Notes: generated from the letters alone by a model not told the origin. 64,000 nucleotides of DNA from Sinorhizobium alkalisoli (GCF_008932245.1 NZ_CP034911.1:248001-312000); one strand, 5' to 3'. Positions 43,165 to 52,785 are shown, counted from the stretch's first letter. Numbers and translations are program-made.

Positions 43165-44673
43165 TCAAATCCGGACAAACTCTGCGATACGGCCATCTTG
43201 CTTTCTGCGTTCCTCCAGCAGTGACGGGGAGCCGTCGAACACGACTTTGCCTTTTTCCATGAAGATCACCCGGTCAGAGACTTCCATCGCGAACTTCATT
43301 TCGTGGGTGACGATCACCATGGTCCGGCCGGATTTGGCGAGGGCAGCCATGATGCGGAGCACTTCGCCAACGGTCTCGGGGTCGAGTGCCGAAGTCGGCT
43401 CATCGAAAAGCAGAATGGAGGGATGCATGGCCAGCGCCCGGGCGATAGCAACGCGTTGCTGCTGTCCGCCGGAGAGCTGGTGCGGGTACTTGTTCTCGTG
43501 GACCAGCATGCCAACTTGGGCGAGAAGCGACCGTGCGTCTTTCCGAATGTCCGAGAGGCTGCCGCGATGATGGTAGACCGGGCCCATCATGACGTTTTCA
43601 AGAGCCGTCTTGTGGGGAAACAGGTTGAAGTTCTGGAACACCATCCCGATCCTTAGTGCATCAGCGCTGTCATGCCGGATGCTCTTCGCGAGCTTCTCCC
43701 GGGTCCCGGCAAGAAACGGCTTTTCCTCAAGATAGACGACCCCGTGTTCCAGCGTCTCAAGACCGTTGAGGGAGCGGATGAGCGTTGTCTTGCCGGAGCC
43801 GGACGGCCCGATGATCGAGACGACTTCGCCCGGCTTGACCGACAGGTCGAGGTCCTTGAACACCTGGTGAATACCGTAGGACTTCCCGCCCTTTTCGAGG
43901 CGGATGGCGGGTTCGGCGGCCGAGGTGCGGACGTCGTCCACGATCTGCTTGACGACACCGCCGCTAGGCTCGGCCTCTTCAGTGGTCAGCTCGGCAAGAC
44001 GCCGCGAGAAGTCGAGGCGGCGCTCAAACGCCTTGAGCGCCGTATCGAAGACGGTGACGATCAGGACGTAGTAGCAGGCGACCGCCACCATGGTTTCGAT
44101 GACCTTGAAGTTTTGGGTATAGTAGCGCTGCCCGACAAGCAGGATTTCGGCGAGCGAAATCACCGAGACGAGAGACGTCAGCTTCACGATGGAAACGAAT
44201 TCGTTTCCGAGCGAGGGCAGGGCGATGCGCAGAGCCTGCGGGATCACGACGAGCCGCTGGACGCCCGTGCGCGAAAGCCCGAGGACCTTTCCCGCCTCGT
44301 ACTGGCCCTTGCCGACGGCGACGAGCGCGCCACGGTGGATTTCCGCGATGTAGGCCGTCTCGCTCAATACCATCGCCAGGAGGCCGGCGACGAAAGGAAT
44401 GGACAGAAGCCCCGAGGTCGATGGGAAGGCCTGCGGAAGATTGTAGACGAAGATGAGCAGGACCAGGAGCGGAAGGCTTCTGAAAAACCAGACATAGAGC
44501 CCAGCAGCCCGGCGGACCACCATCAGGCTGGAGCGGTCGGCAAGCGCGACGAAGAAGCCGAGGACGACCGCAAGGATCCATGTCGCCACGCTGAGTTCGA
44601 CCACGAGCAGGGTCGCGTTCCAGAAGTCGCGGCTCCAGAAGAGCCCGATCGTGTAAGACCAATCGAAAGCCAT
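43165..44673 (-). CDS. Fused amino-acid ABC transporter permease and ATP-binding protein
   Basis: A 502-residue fusion. Residues 1-230 are a HisM-type permease with the coupling loop [29 protein letters not shown]; residues about 255-500 are a HisP-type ATPase with [50 protein letters not shown] and VTHEM. A linker with EEAEPSGG joins them. As no second permease is encoded nearby, the transporter presumably works as a homodimer with one binding protein, giving the most compact possible system. It starts 54 bases after the binding-protein gene. Confidence 0.92.
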   Translation of the reverse strand: MAFDWSYTIGLFWSRDFWNATLLVVELSVATWILAVVLGFFVALADRSSLMVVRRAAGLYVWFFRSLPLLVLLIFVYNLPQAFPSTSGLLSIPFVAGLLAMVLSETAYIAEIHRGALVAVGKGQYEAGKVLGLSRTGVQRLVVIPQALRIALPSLGNEFVSIVKLTSLVSVISLAEILLVGQRYYTQNFKVIETMVAVACYYVLIVTVFDTALKAFERRLDFSRRLAELTTEEAEPSGGVVKQIVDDVRTSAAEPAIRLEKGGKSYGIHQVFKDLDLSVKPGEVVSIIGPSGSGKTTLIRSLNGLETLEHGVVYLEEKPFLAGTREKLAKSIRHDSADALRIGMVFQNFNLFPHKTALENVMMGPVYHHRGSLSDIRKDARSLLAQVGMLVHENKYPHQLSGGQQQRVAIARALAMHPSILLFDEPTSALDPETVGEVLRIMAALAKSGRTMVIVTHEMKFAMEVSDRVIFMEKGKVVFDGSPSLLEERRKQDGRIAEFVRI

Positions 44674-44727
44674 TGTCTTTTTCCAGTAAAGTTGACCGGG
44701 CCGCGCAGAGCGGCCCGGGAGGAGGGA

Positions 44728-45564
44728 TCAATTGCTTTCGATGAGTGCAGCGGCGATTTCTGCGTCGGTCGGCAGAGCGAGGTTGTACTTGGCGAGAATG
44801 GCCTTGTACTCTTCGCTGTTTTTGAGAGGCTCGAAGGCCTTCTTCAGGCGGTTAAAGAGCTCTTCGTTACCCTTCTTCACCGCCAGACCCATGACGACGG
44901 GGAACAGGATTTCCGTGGACGTGATCTTGAGACGATCGCCCGAAGCGACGACGGCAGCCTTCGAGACGCCAGCATCGTCGAACACCACGTCCGCGCCGCG
45001 CGACAGCAGCGCCTGTGCCGCCTCGGCCGACGTGGCGAATTCCTTGACATCGATCGGGTTGGAGCCGCATTTGGCCTGAGAGACCTTCTGGAGCTCCGGC
45101 ACCCATGCCGCGCCCTTGAGGTTGGCGACGCGCTTACCACAAAGGTCTTCTGGCTTCCTGGGCTCGAAGGTGTCATCGGAGCGGACCATCAGCGAGCCGC
45201 CCGTCTTTGCATAGGCGATATAGTCCACGACCTGCGCACGGGCCGGCGTGACATAGAGCGCGGAGGCGATCATATCGAAGCGGTTCGCCTGAAGGCCTGG
45301 AATCAGGCTGGCGAACCTGGTGTCCATGAACTGCACTTTAACTCCGAGCTTTGGAGCGAGCACCGCCATGACATCGGCATCAAAGCCCTTTGTCACACCG
45401 TCCTCGAGATAGTCATAGGGCGGATAGACCTGGTCGGAGCCAACCGAGATTATACCTGGCGTGATCGTCTTAAGATCTTGGGCGACGGCGGCGGACGCTG
45501 TGCCGAGAGTCGTCATCGCTGCGAGCAGGATAGCGGTCTTCATTGCGATTTTTTTCATTTTCAT
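44728..45564 (-). CDS. Amino-acid ABC transporter substrate-binding protein
   Basis: A 278-residue family 3 periplasmic binding protein. A signal peptide ends near residue 28 (SAAVAQ), followed by the first lobe, GSDQVYPPYDYLEDGVTKGFDADVM. Family 3 features include MIASALYVTPARAQVVDYIAY near 95 and DVVFDDAG near 195. Two cysteines (DLCGKRV and QAKCGSN) may form a disulfide. It is the binding partner of the fused permease-ATPase and lies between it and the M24 hydrolase. The ligand is probably a small polar amino acid derivative. Confidence 0.92.
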   Translation of the reverse strand: MKMKKIAMKTAILLAAMTTLGTASAAVAQDLKTITPGIISVGSDQVYPPYDYLEDGVTKGFDADVMAVLAPKLGVKVQFMDTRFASLIPGLQANRFDMIASALYVTPARAQVVDYIAYAKTGGSLMVRSDDTFEPRKPEDLCGKRVANLKGAAWVPELQKVSQAKCGSNPIDVKEFATSAEAAQALLSRGADVVFDDAGVSKAAVVASGDRLKITSTEILFPVVMGLAVKKGNEELFNRLKKAFEPLKNSEEYKAILAKYNLALPTDAEIAAALIESN

Positions 45565-45630
45565 TCCCCTTTTGATTGCCCGGACGGACCATCCGCCCGA
45601 GTGACGATTTCTGTCTCCGTCAACCTTGGG

Positions 45631-46803
45631 TCACCGAATGATCGGCATCTCTCTGGGGGCGCGTTTCGTCAAAAGCCGCGGTCCGTCCCTGGTGATGGCG
45701 ATGTTTTCTTCGTGGACAATCATCTTGCCGGGGGCGTATTCCATCCCCGGCTCGATCGTCAGCACCATGTTCTCGACGATCACGGTGCCGTCGCCGAGCC
45801 TATGGGAAGGAGGCTCGGTCAGCTGCATGCCGAGACCATGACCCAGGCGGCCGACATTGTTGCCGATGGCTCCGGCGTCCTCGATGATCTTGGCCATTGC
45901 GCGGAACACGTCATCAGTCTTCGCACCGGGAACAGCAGCCTTGATCCCCGCCTCAGTGGCAAGCCAAAGGGCATCGTGGACCCGCTTGGCATCGTCGGAG
46001 ATGTTGCCGATGGCGTAGTTGCGGTCGAAGTCGCAGAAGTAGCCGTCAAAGGTCGATCCGGTGTCGATGAAGAGGACGTCGCCTTCCTGCACCAAACGAT
46101 CATGTGGACCGCAGACGATCTGCGGGACGCCGCCGGGTCCGGAAATTGCCGGCATGAACGGCGTGGAGTCCGCGCCGCGACGCGCGATGTCGATCCTGAG
46201 CTTTCTCACGATCTCGCGTTCGCTTTCGCCGACCGCGATGCTGGCGGGGAGGGCCTCGTAGGCATCGCTTGCGATCTGGCAGATATAGTGGATGTGGTCG
46301 ATCTCGGCCGGGGTCTTCACCATCCGGATTTCCCAGATGCACGGCGAGCCGTCGGCGATCTCAAGGGCGAGTACGTCGCGCAGCTTGAGGAAGTCGGAGA
46401 CGGGCATTCGCAGCGCCATCTCGCGGCCCATCTCGGTGCCGACCCTGCCATACTTGCGGGGGAAGCTTTCGATGGTTGACTTGAGGAGCGAGATGCCGTC
46501 GTCGTACGGGTTCGGGGCCTGCCAGGTGCGGATGTCCTTCATCCAGGTCAGCGCCATCTCGGGCGCGCCGATCTCAGGGATGACGGCGACCGGATCGCCC
46601 TCAAGCGGAACAACCACGAACCACGGCCGGGTCGGGCTTTCCCAGAACTGGGAATCGAAGCCCGTGAAATAGCGGACGTTGGGCGGTGACGAGACGAGCA
46701 GGGCGTCGAACTTATGCCTGTGCATGATCTGGCGTGCGCGCTCGACGCGTGTTTCGAATTCCTTGGGCGAGAAACCGCGCTGCGGCATCTTGATGGCGTT
46801 CAT
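45631..46803 (-). CDS. M24 family metallohydrolase (Xaa-Pro dipeptidase / creatinase-like)
   Basis: A 390-residue pita-bread hydrolase. An N-terminal creatinase-type domain (about 1-150, VRYFTGFDSQFWES) precedes the catalytic domain with all five metal ligands: the two Asp in FIDTGSTFDGYFCDFDR (about 243-255), His in GRLGHGLGMQL, Glu in LTIEPGMEY and Glu in VHEENIAIT. Members cleave C-N bonds in Xaa-Pro peptides, creatine or ectoine derivatives. In an amino-acid transporter cluster it is more likely to hydrolyse a small amide than proline peptides. Confidence 0.9.
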   Translation of the reverse strand: MNAIKMPQRGFSPKEFETRVERARQIMHRHKFDALLVSSPPNVRYFTGFDSQFWESPTRPWFVVVPLEGDPVAVIPEIGAPEMALTWMKDIRTWQAPNPYDDGISLLKSTIESFPRKYGRVGTEMGREMALRMPVSDFLKLRDVLALEIADGSPCIWEIRMVKTPAEIDHIHYICQIASDAYEALPASIAVGESEREIVRKLRIDIARRGADSTPFMPAISGPGGVPQIVCGPHDRLVQEGDVLFIDTGSTFDGYFCDFDRNYAIGNISDDAKRVHDALWLATEAGIKAAVPGAKTDDVFRAMAKIIEDAGAIGNNVGRLGHGLGMQLTEPPSHRLGDGTVIVENMVLTIEPGMEYAPGKMIVHEENIAITRDGPRLLTKRAPREMPIIR

Positions 46804-46849
46804 TGACGTTCCCTTTCGTTATGGTCTCAGTTGTCCTGGGAGCATGTCT

Positions 46850-48049
46850 CTAGTTTGCGACCTTGGCCGCTCCGCTGAGGACGTCTGCTGGCTTCGATCC
46901 CACGATGTTTTCGTAAGAGGCCGGATCGGTCGCGCCCTCGGTGTTGATGAGCAGAACCCTGCTGTCTTTGTTCAAACCGAGCACCTGCCTGGCATGGGGA
47001 TCGGCGGCGACGGCAAGGAGCCCCGCAAGGCCGGCGGCTCCGCTCTCTCCGGCGACCACCGGACGCTCACGGAAGGCGAGTTTGCGCATCGCGCTCTTGG
47101 CCTCGTCTTCGGTTACCGTGACGAACGCGCTGGAGGTCGCATCCAAAATACGCCAGGCAACCATTGAAGGGGTGTAGCACTCGAGCATGGCCATGATGGT
47201 CGGCTCGGTCGGCTCGAAGGATGTCAGGCGGCCCGCTTCGGCGGACGCATACAGGCATGCGGCACGGTCGGGTTCGACGACGATTGTCTTGATGGCCTCG
47301 TGTCCGAGGGCTTCGCTCAGGTGCACCGAGACACTGCTTGCGAAGCCGCCGACGCCTGCCTGAAGGAACACGTGCGTTGGCGGGTCGAGCTTGAGGTCGG
47401 CAATCTGCGACAGGGCCTCGTTTGCAAGCACGGTGTAGCCCTGCGCCACGAGCGACGGAATTTCCTCGTATCCTTCCCATGATGTGTCCGACACGAGCAC
47501 CCATCCGCGCTCTTCTGCGACCCGCTCGGCCTCATCGACTGACATGTCGTAGTTGCCTTTGACCCGCACCACTTCGTCGGCACCGATCGCATCGGCTCGT
47601 GCAGTGGTCACGCCTTCATGGACGAAGATCACGGACCTGCATCCGAGGATGCGGGCACCTGCAGCCACTGATTTGCCGTGGTTCCCGTCTGTCGCGCAGC
47701 AGAAGGTGATGCCCGACGCGAATTCGCGGGCTGTCGGCGAAACGAGCTGGGCCACGGAAACCTCGTCGTGGAGATGATCCTCCAGCATTCGCTTGAACAG
47801 GGTCATGACGGCGTATGCGCCGCCAAGCGCCTTGAAGCTCCCCAGACCAAGGCGCTGGCCCTCGTCCTTGATGACGACACTTCCGACTCCTGCTTCTGCC
47901 GCAACCTCGTCAAGCGAGATCAGCGGAGTGGCAGTCTCGTCGCGCCACAGTCGGAGATAAGGTCGCACAAGACTGGGAGCATCGGTGCCGAGAAGCACCT
48001 TGTCGTCGGTGCGCAGACGCTCGAACTTTGGAGAGTGAATCTGGATCAT
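46850..48049 (-). CDS. dpaL: 2,3-diaminopropionate ammonia-lyase
   Basis: A 399-residue fold-type II PLP enzyme converting 2,3-diaminopropionate to pyruvate and two ammonia. The PLP lysine lies in GLGSFKALGG (about residue 75), the phosphate-binding loop region is ATDGNHGKSVA (about 118), and SDTSWEGYEEIP near 185 is typical of DpaL rather than threonine dehydratase. It is divergent from an Lrp-type gene (107-base gap), its probable regulator. Upstream import and two hydrolases in the same operon suggest the free diaminopropionate is released inside the cell from a derivative. Confidence 0.9.
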   Translation of the reverse strand: MIQIHSPKFERLRTDDKVLLGTDAPSLVRPYLRLWRDETATPLISLDEVAAEAGVGSVVIKDEGQRLGLGSFKALGGAYAVMTLFKRMLEDHLHDEVSVAQLVSPTAREFASGITFCCATDGNHGKSVAAGARILGCRSVIFVHEGVTTARADAIGADEVVRVKGNYDMSVDEAERVAEERGWVLVSDTSWEGYEEIPSLVAQGYTVLANEALSQIADLKLDPPTHVFLQAGVGGFASSVSVHLSEALGHEAIKTIVVEPDRAACLYASAEAGRLTSFEPTEPTIMAMLECYTPSMVAWRILDATSSAFVTVTEDEAKSAMRKLAFRERPVVAGESGAAGLAGLLAVAADPHARQVLGLNKDSRVLLINTEGATDPASYENIVGSKPADVLSGAAKVAN

Positions 48050-48156
48050 GTCGGCCTCGGTTCAATGGATGACCGAGAGAATATTGCGATCCAGACTTTA
48101 TTTGCGCTCTATTTTAGCATATTCTGTGCACGAAACTTTCATTCAAGGAGACTTTT

Positions 48157-48633
48157 GTGGCTCGAACTTCCGTTTCCGACCTTGATGAGTTCGATCTCAA
48201 AATCTTGCGGCTGGTCCAGCAGGACAACCAGACACCTCAGCGGGTCATTGCTGACAAGATCGGCCTGTCTCCGCCCGCGGTGGCGCGGCGGCTGCAGCAT
48301 CTGCGTGAAGCGAAGTACATACGAAGCGATATATCGGTGTTGGATGAGACGGTCATCGGTCGTCCGCTCACGATTGTTGTCCATGTCACCACCGACAACG
48401 AAAGGCTGGACCTTCTGGACGGCATGAAGGAGCGTTTCAGCAAATGCCCGCAGGTCCAGCAGTGCTATTATGTGACGGGGGAAATGGACTTTATCCTCAT
48501 CCTCAATGTCCGCGACATGGCGGAATACAACGAGCTTACGAGGACCCTTTTCTTCGAAGGTGGAAATGTCAGAAGTTTCCGCACCTGTGTGTCGATGGAG
48601 AACGTGAAGACGTATGGGCCAATTCCTGTTTGA
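48157..48633 (+). CDS. Lrp/AsnC family transcriptional regulator
   Basis: A 158-residue regulator with N-terminal HTH (QQDNQTPQRVIADKIGLSPPAVARRLQHL) and C-terminal AsnC domain (QQCYYVTGEMDFILILNV). A GTG start at 48157 follows AAGGAG at 48145-48150 at the right distance. It is divergent from dpaL, so it probably activates the diaminopropionate operon in response to its substrate. The gap between them is AT-rich, as Lrp sites usually are. Confidence 0.9.
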   Translation: MARTSVSDLDEFDLKILRLVQQDNQTPQRVIADKIGLSPPAVARRLQHLREAKYIRSDISVLDETVIGRPLTIVVHVTTDNERLDLLDGMKERFSKCPQVQQCYYVTGEMDFILILNVRDMAEYNELTRTLFFEGGNVRSFRTCVSMENVKTYGPIPV

Positions 48634-48712
48634 ACCTGTATCCCCGGACTGGTGAGTGTTCTTCGAGGGAACAGTCAAGCACTCGAGTGACCACAGCGCT
48701 GAGGACCTGCTG

Positions 48713-49645
48713 TCACGGATCACTACCGACACCATTCAAGCTATGGAATTCGCTGGACAGCCTTGCGCGAACCTCAGCGGTAAGCCACCGCGCGGCGGGC
48801 CCCGGCGGGTTGGCGACATTGTGGATGGCGTAGATCGGATACTCGCCCTGGTCGAAAGCGGGAAACGCAAGCGGGACAAGGCGGCCATCGGCGATGTCAC
48901 CCTTGACCAGGGATGCCGGGAGCCCGCCCCAGCCCAATCCGCCGCAGATAAACTGATGCTTCGTCGCGTTGTCGCTGACCCGCCAGGTCTTGAGTGAGAA
49001 GACGTTGAAGTCGCGTCCCTTTGTCAGCCCAGAGGCATCGTATACCACGAGCTGCGTCTCGTCTCTGACGTCGGCAACGCTGATAGTCCGAGCCAGCATT
49101 CCAAGGGGATGGTCCGGAGCTGCGACGGGTATCATCGCGGAATGGCCGATCCGTTCGGAAACGATCTGATGATTCCCCGTCGCCATGGAACCGCCGAAGC
49201 CGACGGTCGCTCGCCCGGTAATGACCGCATCCATCACGATCCCGAGCGTGCCGACGGTGACATTCACAGACACGGTCGGGTACAGGTTTCGGAAGGCGCG
49301 CAGTACAGCGACAACGATGTCTGAGGGCACGGCGCTGCTGATGGCGATGGGCAGCTCTCCCTCAAGGCCCTCGTTTAGCGCCTTCACCCGCGCCCGCATC
49401 AGATCGAGATCGCCAAGCAACCGACGCGCATCCTCGAGAACGGACCTGCCAGCCTCAGTAAGTTGCGGCCGCTTCGTCCCGGAACGGCCGAAGAGCGCCA
49501 CTCCTAGCTGCGCCTCGAGATTGGCGATCGTATAGCTAATAACCGATTGGGTGCGATTGAGCGCGCGGGACGCAGCCGAGAAACTGCCTTTCTCCACTAC
49601 GGCAAGAAATACCTGAAATTGATCCAAGGTTGGGTGGGGCTGCAT
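48713..49645 (-). CDS. LysR family transcriptional regulator
   Basis: A 310-residue LysR protein: N-terminal HTH (GSFSAASRALNRTQSVISYTIANLEAQLGVALFGR, residues about 20-55) and an effector-binding domain. It is divergent from an FMN-dependent azoreductase gene with a 114-base gap, and likely controls the azoreductase, DoxX and GST genes in response to quinones, azo compounds or other electrophiles. The length is standard. Confidence 0.9.
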   Translation of the reverse strand: MQPHPTLDQFQVFLAVVEKGSFSAASRALNRTQSVISYTIANLEAQLGVALFGRSGTKRPQLTEAGRSVLEDARRLLGDLDLMRARVKALNEGLEGELPIAISSAVPSDIVVAVLRAFRNLYPTVSVNVTVGTLGIVMDAVITGRATVGFGGSMATGNHQIVSERIGHSAMIPVAAPDHPLGMLARTISVADVRDETQLVVYDASGLTKGRDFNVFSLKTWRVSDNATKHQFICGGLGWGGLPASLVKGDIADGRLVPLAFPAFDQGEYPIYAIHNVANPPGPAARWLTAEVRARLSSEFHSLNGVGSDP

Positions 49646-49759
49646 ATCTCATCGATCCTATCGATATGTTGGTTCGAATTTATGCCGGTTTTCCCGATGA
49701 CCAGCAACCTTTATGTCATGGCTAATTCACCTGCCGCATTCTTCCGAAGGGAACTGCAC

Positions 49760-50368
49760 ATGTCATCCATCCTGCTTCTCACCGCCAGTCCGCGCCCCGG
49801 CTCCTTCTCGACCCAGATCGCCATCGAGCTTGCCGAGCGGCTACAAGCAGTCAATCCTGCCGGCGCCCTTATTCACCGTGACCTCGCCGCCTACCCGTTG
49901 CCGCATATGGATGGTGGGTTCACGACCGGAATCCACAAACCCGCCGAAGACCTGACCGCTGCTGAAGCGGCTGCACTCCGCCTGTCGGATGAACTGGTGG
50001 CAGAGATTCTGGCGGCAGATACGCTGGTGATTGGGACCGCCTTCATCAACTTCAACATCACCTCGAATCTGAAATCCTGGATCGACTATATCGGCCGGGC
50101 AGGCAAGACCTTCCAATATACGGCTAGCGGTCTCGAGGGACTGGCCAAGGGCAAGAAGGCTTACATCGTCTTAGCCTCGGGCGGGATCTACTCCGAAGGC
50201 CCGGCGGCAGCGCTCGATCATGCCACGCCCTACCTGAAGTCAGTGCTCGCCTTCATCGGCATCACCGATGTCGAGGTGATCCGTGTCGAAGGTGTGAACC
50301 GAGGCGCCGATGGCGCCGCAAATGCCGTGACCGCCGCGCGGGCGCGGATCGCTCGTATCGCCGCCTGA
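49760..50368 (+). CDS. FMN-dependent NADH azoreductase / NAD(P)H quinone oxidoreductase
   Basis: A 202-residue flavodoxin-fold enzyme of the AzoR family that reduces quinones and azo dyes by two electrons. The FMN phosphate loop is SPRPGSFSTQIA (residues 8-19), the flavin ring contact is FINFNITSNLKSWIDYI (about 95) and SGGIYSEGP follows near 145. GAAGGGAACTG precedes the ATG at 49760. It leads a three-gene set with DoxX and GST genes, a layout typical of electrophile or quinone stress defence. Confidence 0.9.
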   Translation: MSSILLLTASPRPGSFSTQIAIELAERLQAVNPAGALIHRDLAAYPLPHMDGGFTTGIHKPAEDLTAAEAAALRLSDELVAEILAADTLVIGTAFINFNITSNLKSWIDYIGRAGKTFQYTASGLEGLAKGKKAYIVLASGGIYSEGPAAALDHATPYLKSVLAFIGITDVEVIRVEGVNRGADGAANAVTAARARIARIAA

Positions 50369-50396
50369 AGCCGCCTTACTGAAACAGGAGCTTTCC

Positions 50397-50828
50397 ATGC
50401 AAGCAAACACCGTCTCCACTCCCATCCAGCCAGCCGGGAAAGTACTGCAGATCAGCCTCTGGAGCGTTCAAACGCTGATGTTCGCCGCCTTCACGTTGTT
50501 CGGTTTCCAGAAACTCTTCATGCCCGCCGAGGCGCTGGCCGCTATGTGGCAGACGCAATGGCCGGTCGAGTATTCAACGCTATTGCGCTTTACCGGATTG
50601 ATCGATGTAGCGGGTGGGATCGGCATCCTCTTGCCCGCTCTTACCCGCATCCAGCCGAGATTGACCGTTCTTGCGGCGCTGGGCTGCACAATACTGCAAA
50701 TCTGCGCCATCATCTTCCATGCCATGCGCGGCGAATTTGCCGCCCTGCCGCTCAACTTCATCCTGCTTCCCCTCGTGGCCTTCATCCTGTGGGGCCGAGG
50801 CAAGCGGGCGCCCGTCGCGCCGCGCTGA
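50397..50828 (+). CDS. DoxX family membrane protein
   Basis: A 143-residue inner-membrane protein with four predicted helices, starting near LWSVQTLMFAAFTLFGFQKL. The family pattern GxxKL-type helix 1 and GLIDVAGGIGILLPAL helix 2 is visible. DoxX-like proteins are often found with oxidoreductases and stress genes; the biochemical role is unclear. It lies 28 bases after the azoreductase. Confidence 0.8.
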   Translation: MQANTVSTPIQPAGKVLQISLWSVQTLMFAAFTLFGFQKLFMPAEALAAMWQTQWPVEYSTLLRFTGLIDVAGGIGILLPALTRIQPRLTVLAALGCTILQICAIIFHAMRGEFAALPLNFILLPLVAFILWGRGKRAPVAPR

Positions 50829-50910
50829 CAAAGGACTGCGCCTGAAACGGAGCAATCCCCCAGCAATGGTATCATCCCAACCATTGCCTCGCATTTCCTC
50901 GGAGTTCTGC

Positions 50911-51516
50911 ATGAAACTTTATTACAGCCCCGGCGTTTGCTCGCTTGCCTCGCACATTGTTCTCCGCGAAGCCGGACTGCCCTTTACGCCCGTGCGTGTC
51001 GATCTGCAGACGCACACATTCGATGGCGTTGACTACCACTCCGTCAACGCGCGTGGCTATGTTCCGCTGCTCGAACTCGATGACGGCCAGCGCCTGACCG
51101 AGGGGCCGGCGATCATGCAGTATGTGGCCGATCAGGTGCCGGAAAAGAAACTTGTGCCTGCCTGGGGCACGATGGAGCGTTACCGCCTCGTCGAGTGGCT
51201 CGCTTTCATCAGCAGCGAACTGCACAAGAATTTTGGGCCCCTGTTCAATCCAGCCATGCAGGAGGAGGTCAAGGAGTTTCACCGCGGGCGTGTGCTCGAC
51301 CGTATCCAGTGGATGGAAGGGCAGATCGCTGGCAAGGCCTACGTCATGGGCGACACATACACCGTGGCCGACGCCTACCTGTTCGTCGTCGCCGGCTGGG
51401 GAAAGCATGTCAGCGTTGATCTTGCCGACTTCAAGAACCTGCAAGCACTTCTCGGTCGTGTTGCAGCCCGCGCGTCTGTGCAGGAAGCGTTGAGGATAGA
51501 GGGGCTTCGCGTGTGA
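50911..51516 (+). CDS. Beta-class glutathione S-transferase
   Basis: A 201-residue GST. MKLYYSPGVCSLASHIVLRE puts the beta-class cysteine at residue 10, where it forms a mixed disulfide with glutathione; NARGYVPLLEL holds the cis-proline near 53 and EGPAIMQYVAD the Ser/Glu glutathione contact near 66. His at about 106 (SSELHKNFGPLF) is the other beta-class residue. It conjugates or reduces electrophiles, fitting the azoreductase set. The ATG at 50911 follows CTCGGAG. Confidence 0.92.
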   Translation: MKLYYSPGVCSLASHIVLREAGLPFTPVRVDLQTHTFDGVDYHSVNARGYVPLLELDDGQRLTEGPAIMQYVADQVPEKKLVPAWGTMERYRLVEWLAFISSELHKNFGPLFNPAMQEEVKEFHRGRVLDRIQWMEGQIAGKAYVMGDTYTVADAYLFVVAGWGKHVSVDLADFKNLQALLGRVAARASVQEALRIEGLRV

Positions 51517-51663
51517 GCCAACGCGCCCTATAGAAACGTCAGGCCTGGCCTACCCAGAGGCTTCCTCCTTCTTTGGCAGCGCTCGCTCGACCAATCGCAG
51601 GAAATCGCTGGCTGCGAGCTCTCACAACCAGCCTGCACGAAGACAACGGTTACCTCGCAGCCC

Positions 51664-51903
51664 CTAATAGACGTGGGCCAGCACCGCTTCCTTCCAAAGC
51701 CACAATTCGTCATGGGCGGACAGCGCCACGGCGCGCTCCTCGACATAGCGCACTGCGACCTCGACAAAGACGTCGTCGCCGAACGTACTGCGAAAGGCCG
51801 CGATCCGCTCAAGGTCGAACGACAGCGTGACGGTGTCTCCGTCCTCAGCGACAGAGACACCGAAGTCTGGAGCATCGGAATTTGCCGCGGGCGTCAGCCG
51901 CAT
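51664..51903 (-). CDS. Small hypothetical protein downstream of the phosphonopyruvate hydrolase-like gene
   Basis: A 79-residue open frame starting ten bases after the preceding gene's stop. It has a balanced composition with regular acidic and hydrophobic spacing (SVAEDGDTVTLSFDLERIAA, DVFVEVAVRYVEERAVAL) and looks like a real small alpha/beta protein. I do not recognise a family. Its position suggests cotranscription with the PEP-mutase superfamily gene. Confidence 0.5.
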   Translation of the reverse strand: MRLTPAANSDAPDFGVSVAEDGDTVTLSFDLERIAAFRSTFGDDVFVEVAVRYVEERAVALSAHDELWLWKEAVLAHVY

Positions 51904-51912
51904 GCAGCCATC

Positions 51913-52785
51913 CTATCTCAGGAACCGTTGTTCATCGGTCTTGACCTGATCCATCTTCTGCAGCCTGAAGATTTCCGCGACCGGCACGATGTCCTTGTGC
52001 ACGTTCTGCACGCCGCCATCGGCGATGATGCGGCGGAAGGTGTTCTGCATTGCGGTGGTCGCGGCACGGATACCATAGTTGCCGTAGATGGTCATTTTGA
52101 TGTTGCCGAGCGCGCGGATGCGCGTGGCGTCGACTTCCGGATAGGCGTTCGGAACGATGACCAGTGGAACCGGTCCTTTCCAAGCGCGCGAGAAACTCTC
52201 GATTTCGGCCGGGTCCTTCTTCTTCGAGTGGATCAGCACCATGTCGGCGCCGGCCTCAGCATAGGCCACGCCGCGCCTGAGGGCCTCGGTTTCGCCGAGA
52301 CCGGCGATCAGCGCTTCCGTGCGGGCGATGACGAGGAAGTCCGGGTCGGTGCGCGCCGCGATCGCCGCTTCGATCTTGCCCTGGAATTCCTCGATGCGCA
52401 GCAGTTCCTGGCGCCCGTCCGCCGCGAGCGACGTCACTTTCGGGAAGGTCTTGTCCTCGATGACGACGGCAGACGCGCCGGCCTTTTCGTATTCGCGAAT
52501 GGCGTGGATCACGTTCAGCGCATTGCCATACCCGGTATCGATATCGGCGACGATCGGCAGCGACGATTGCCCGGCGATGGCGCGCAGCATGTCGAGATGC
52601 TGGGTCATCGTGATCAGGCTCATGTCCGCCAAGCCGTAGAGCGCCGAGAGTTCGAAGCCGGAGGCCCAAATCCCGTCAAAACCGGCTTCTTCCGTGAGGA
52701 TGGCCGAGAGCGGGCTATGGGCCGCCATGATGTGGACGAGGCCGCGCTCGGCCATTGCCTCACGCAGTTTTCTTGCTTTGCGCAT
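51913..52785 (-). CDS. PEP mutase/isocitrate lyase superfamily enzyme, phosphonopyruvate hydrolase-like
   Basis: A 290-residue TIM-barrel enzyme. WASGFELSALYG near residue 40, the metal-binding VADIDTGYGN near 82 and VVIEDKTFPKVTSLAADGR near 115 define the group. In PEP mutase the gating-loop motif is EDK-X5-NS; here the Asn is Thr (EDKTFPKVTS). As I recall, the same Asn-to-Thr change marks phosphonopyruvate hydrolase of Variovorax sp. Pal2, which is also 290 residues long and cleaves phosphonopyruvate to pyruvate and phosphate. The aminotransferase fragment upstream (26-base overlap) would fit transamination of phosphonoalanine. True PEP mutase is the alternative, but no phosphonopyruvate decarboxylase is nearby. 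Confidence 0.75.
   Translation of the reverse strand: MRKARKLREAMAERGLVHIMAAHSPLSAILTEEAGFDGIWASGFELSALYGLADMSLITMTQHLDMLRAIAGQSSLPIVADIDTGYGNALNVIHAIREYEKAGASAVVIEDKTFPKVTSLAADGRQELLRIEEFQGKIEAAIAARTDPDFLVIARTEALIAGLGETEALRRGVAYAEAGADMVLIHSKKKDPAEIESFSRAWKGPVPLVIVPNAYPEVDATRIRALGNIKMTIYGNYGIRAATTAMQNTFRRIIADGGVQNVHKDIVPVAEIFRLQKMDQVKTDEQRFLR

Noticed and set aside
43672..46479. A 935-codon open frame on the plus strand
   Set aside because: It runs antisense through the permease-ATPase fusion, the binding protein and the M24 gene, all of which have clear family motifs. Long antisense frames are a by-product of the high-GC third-position bias.
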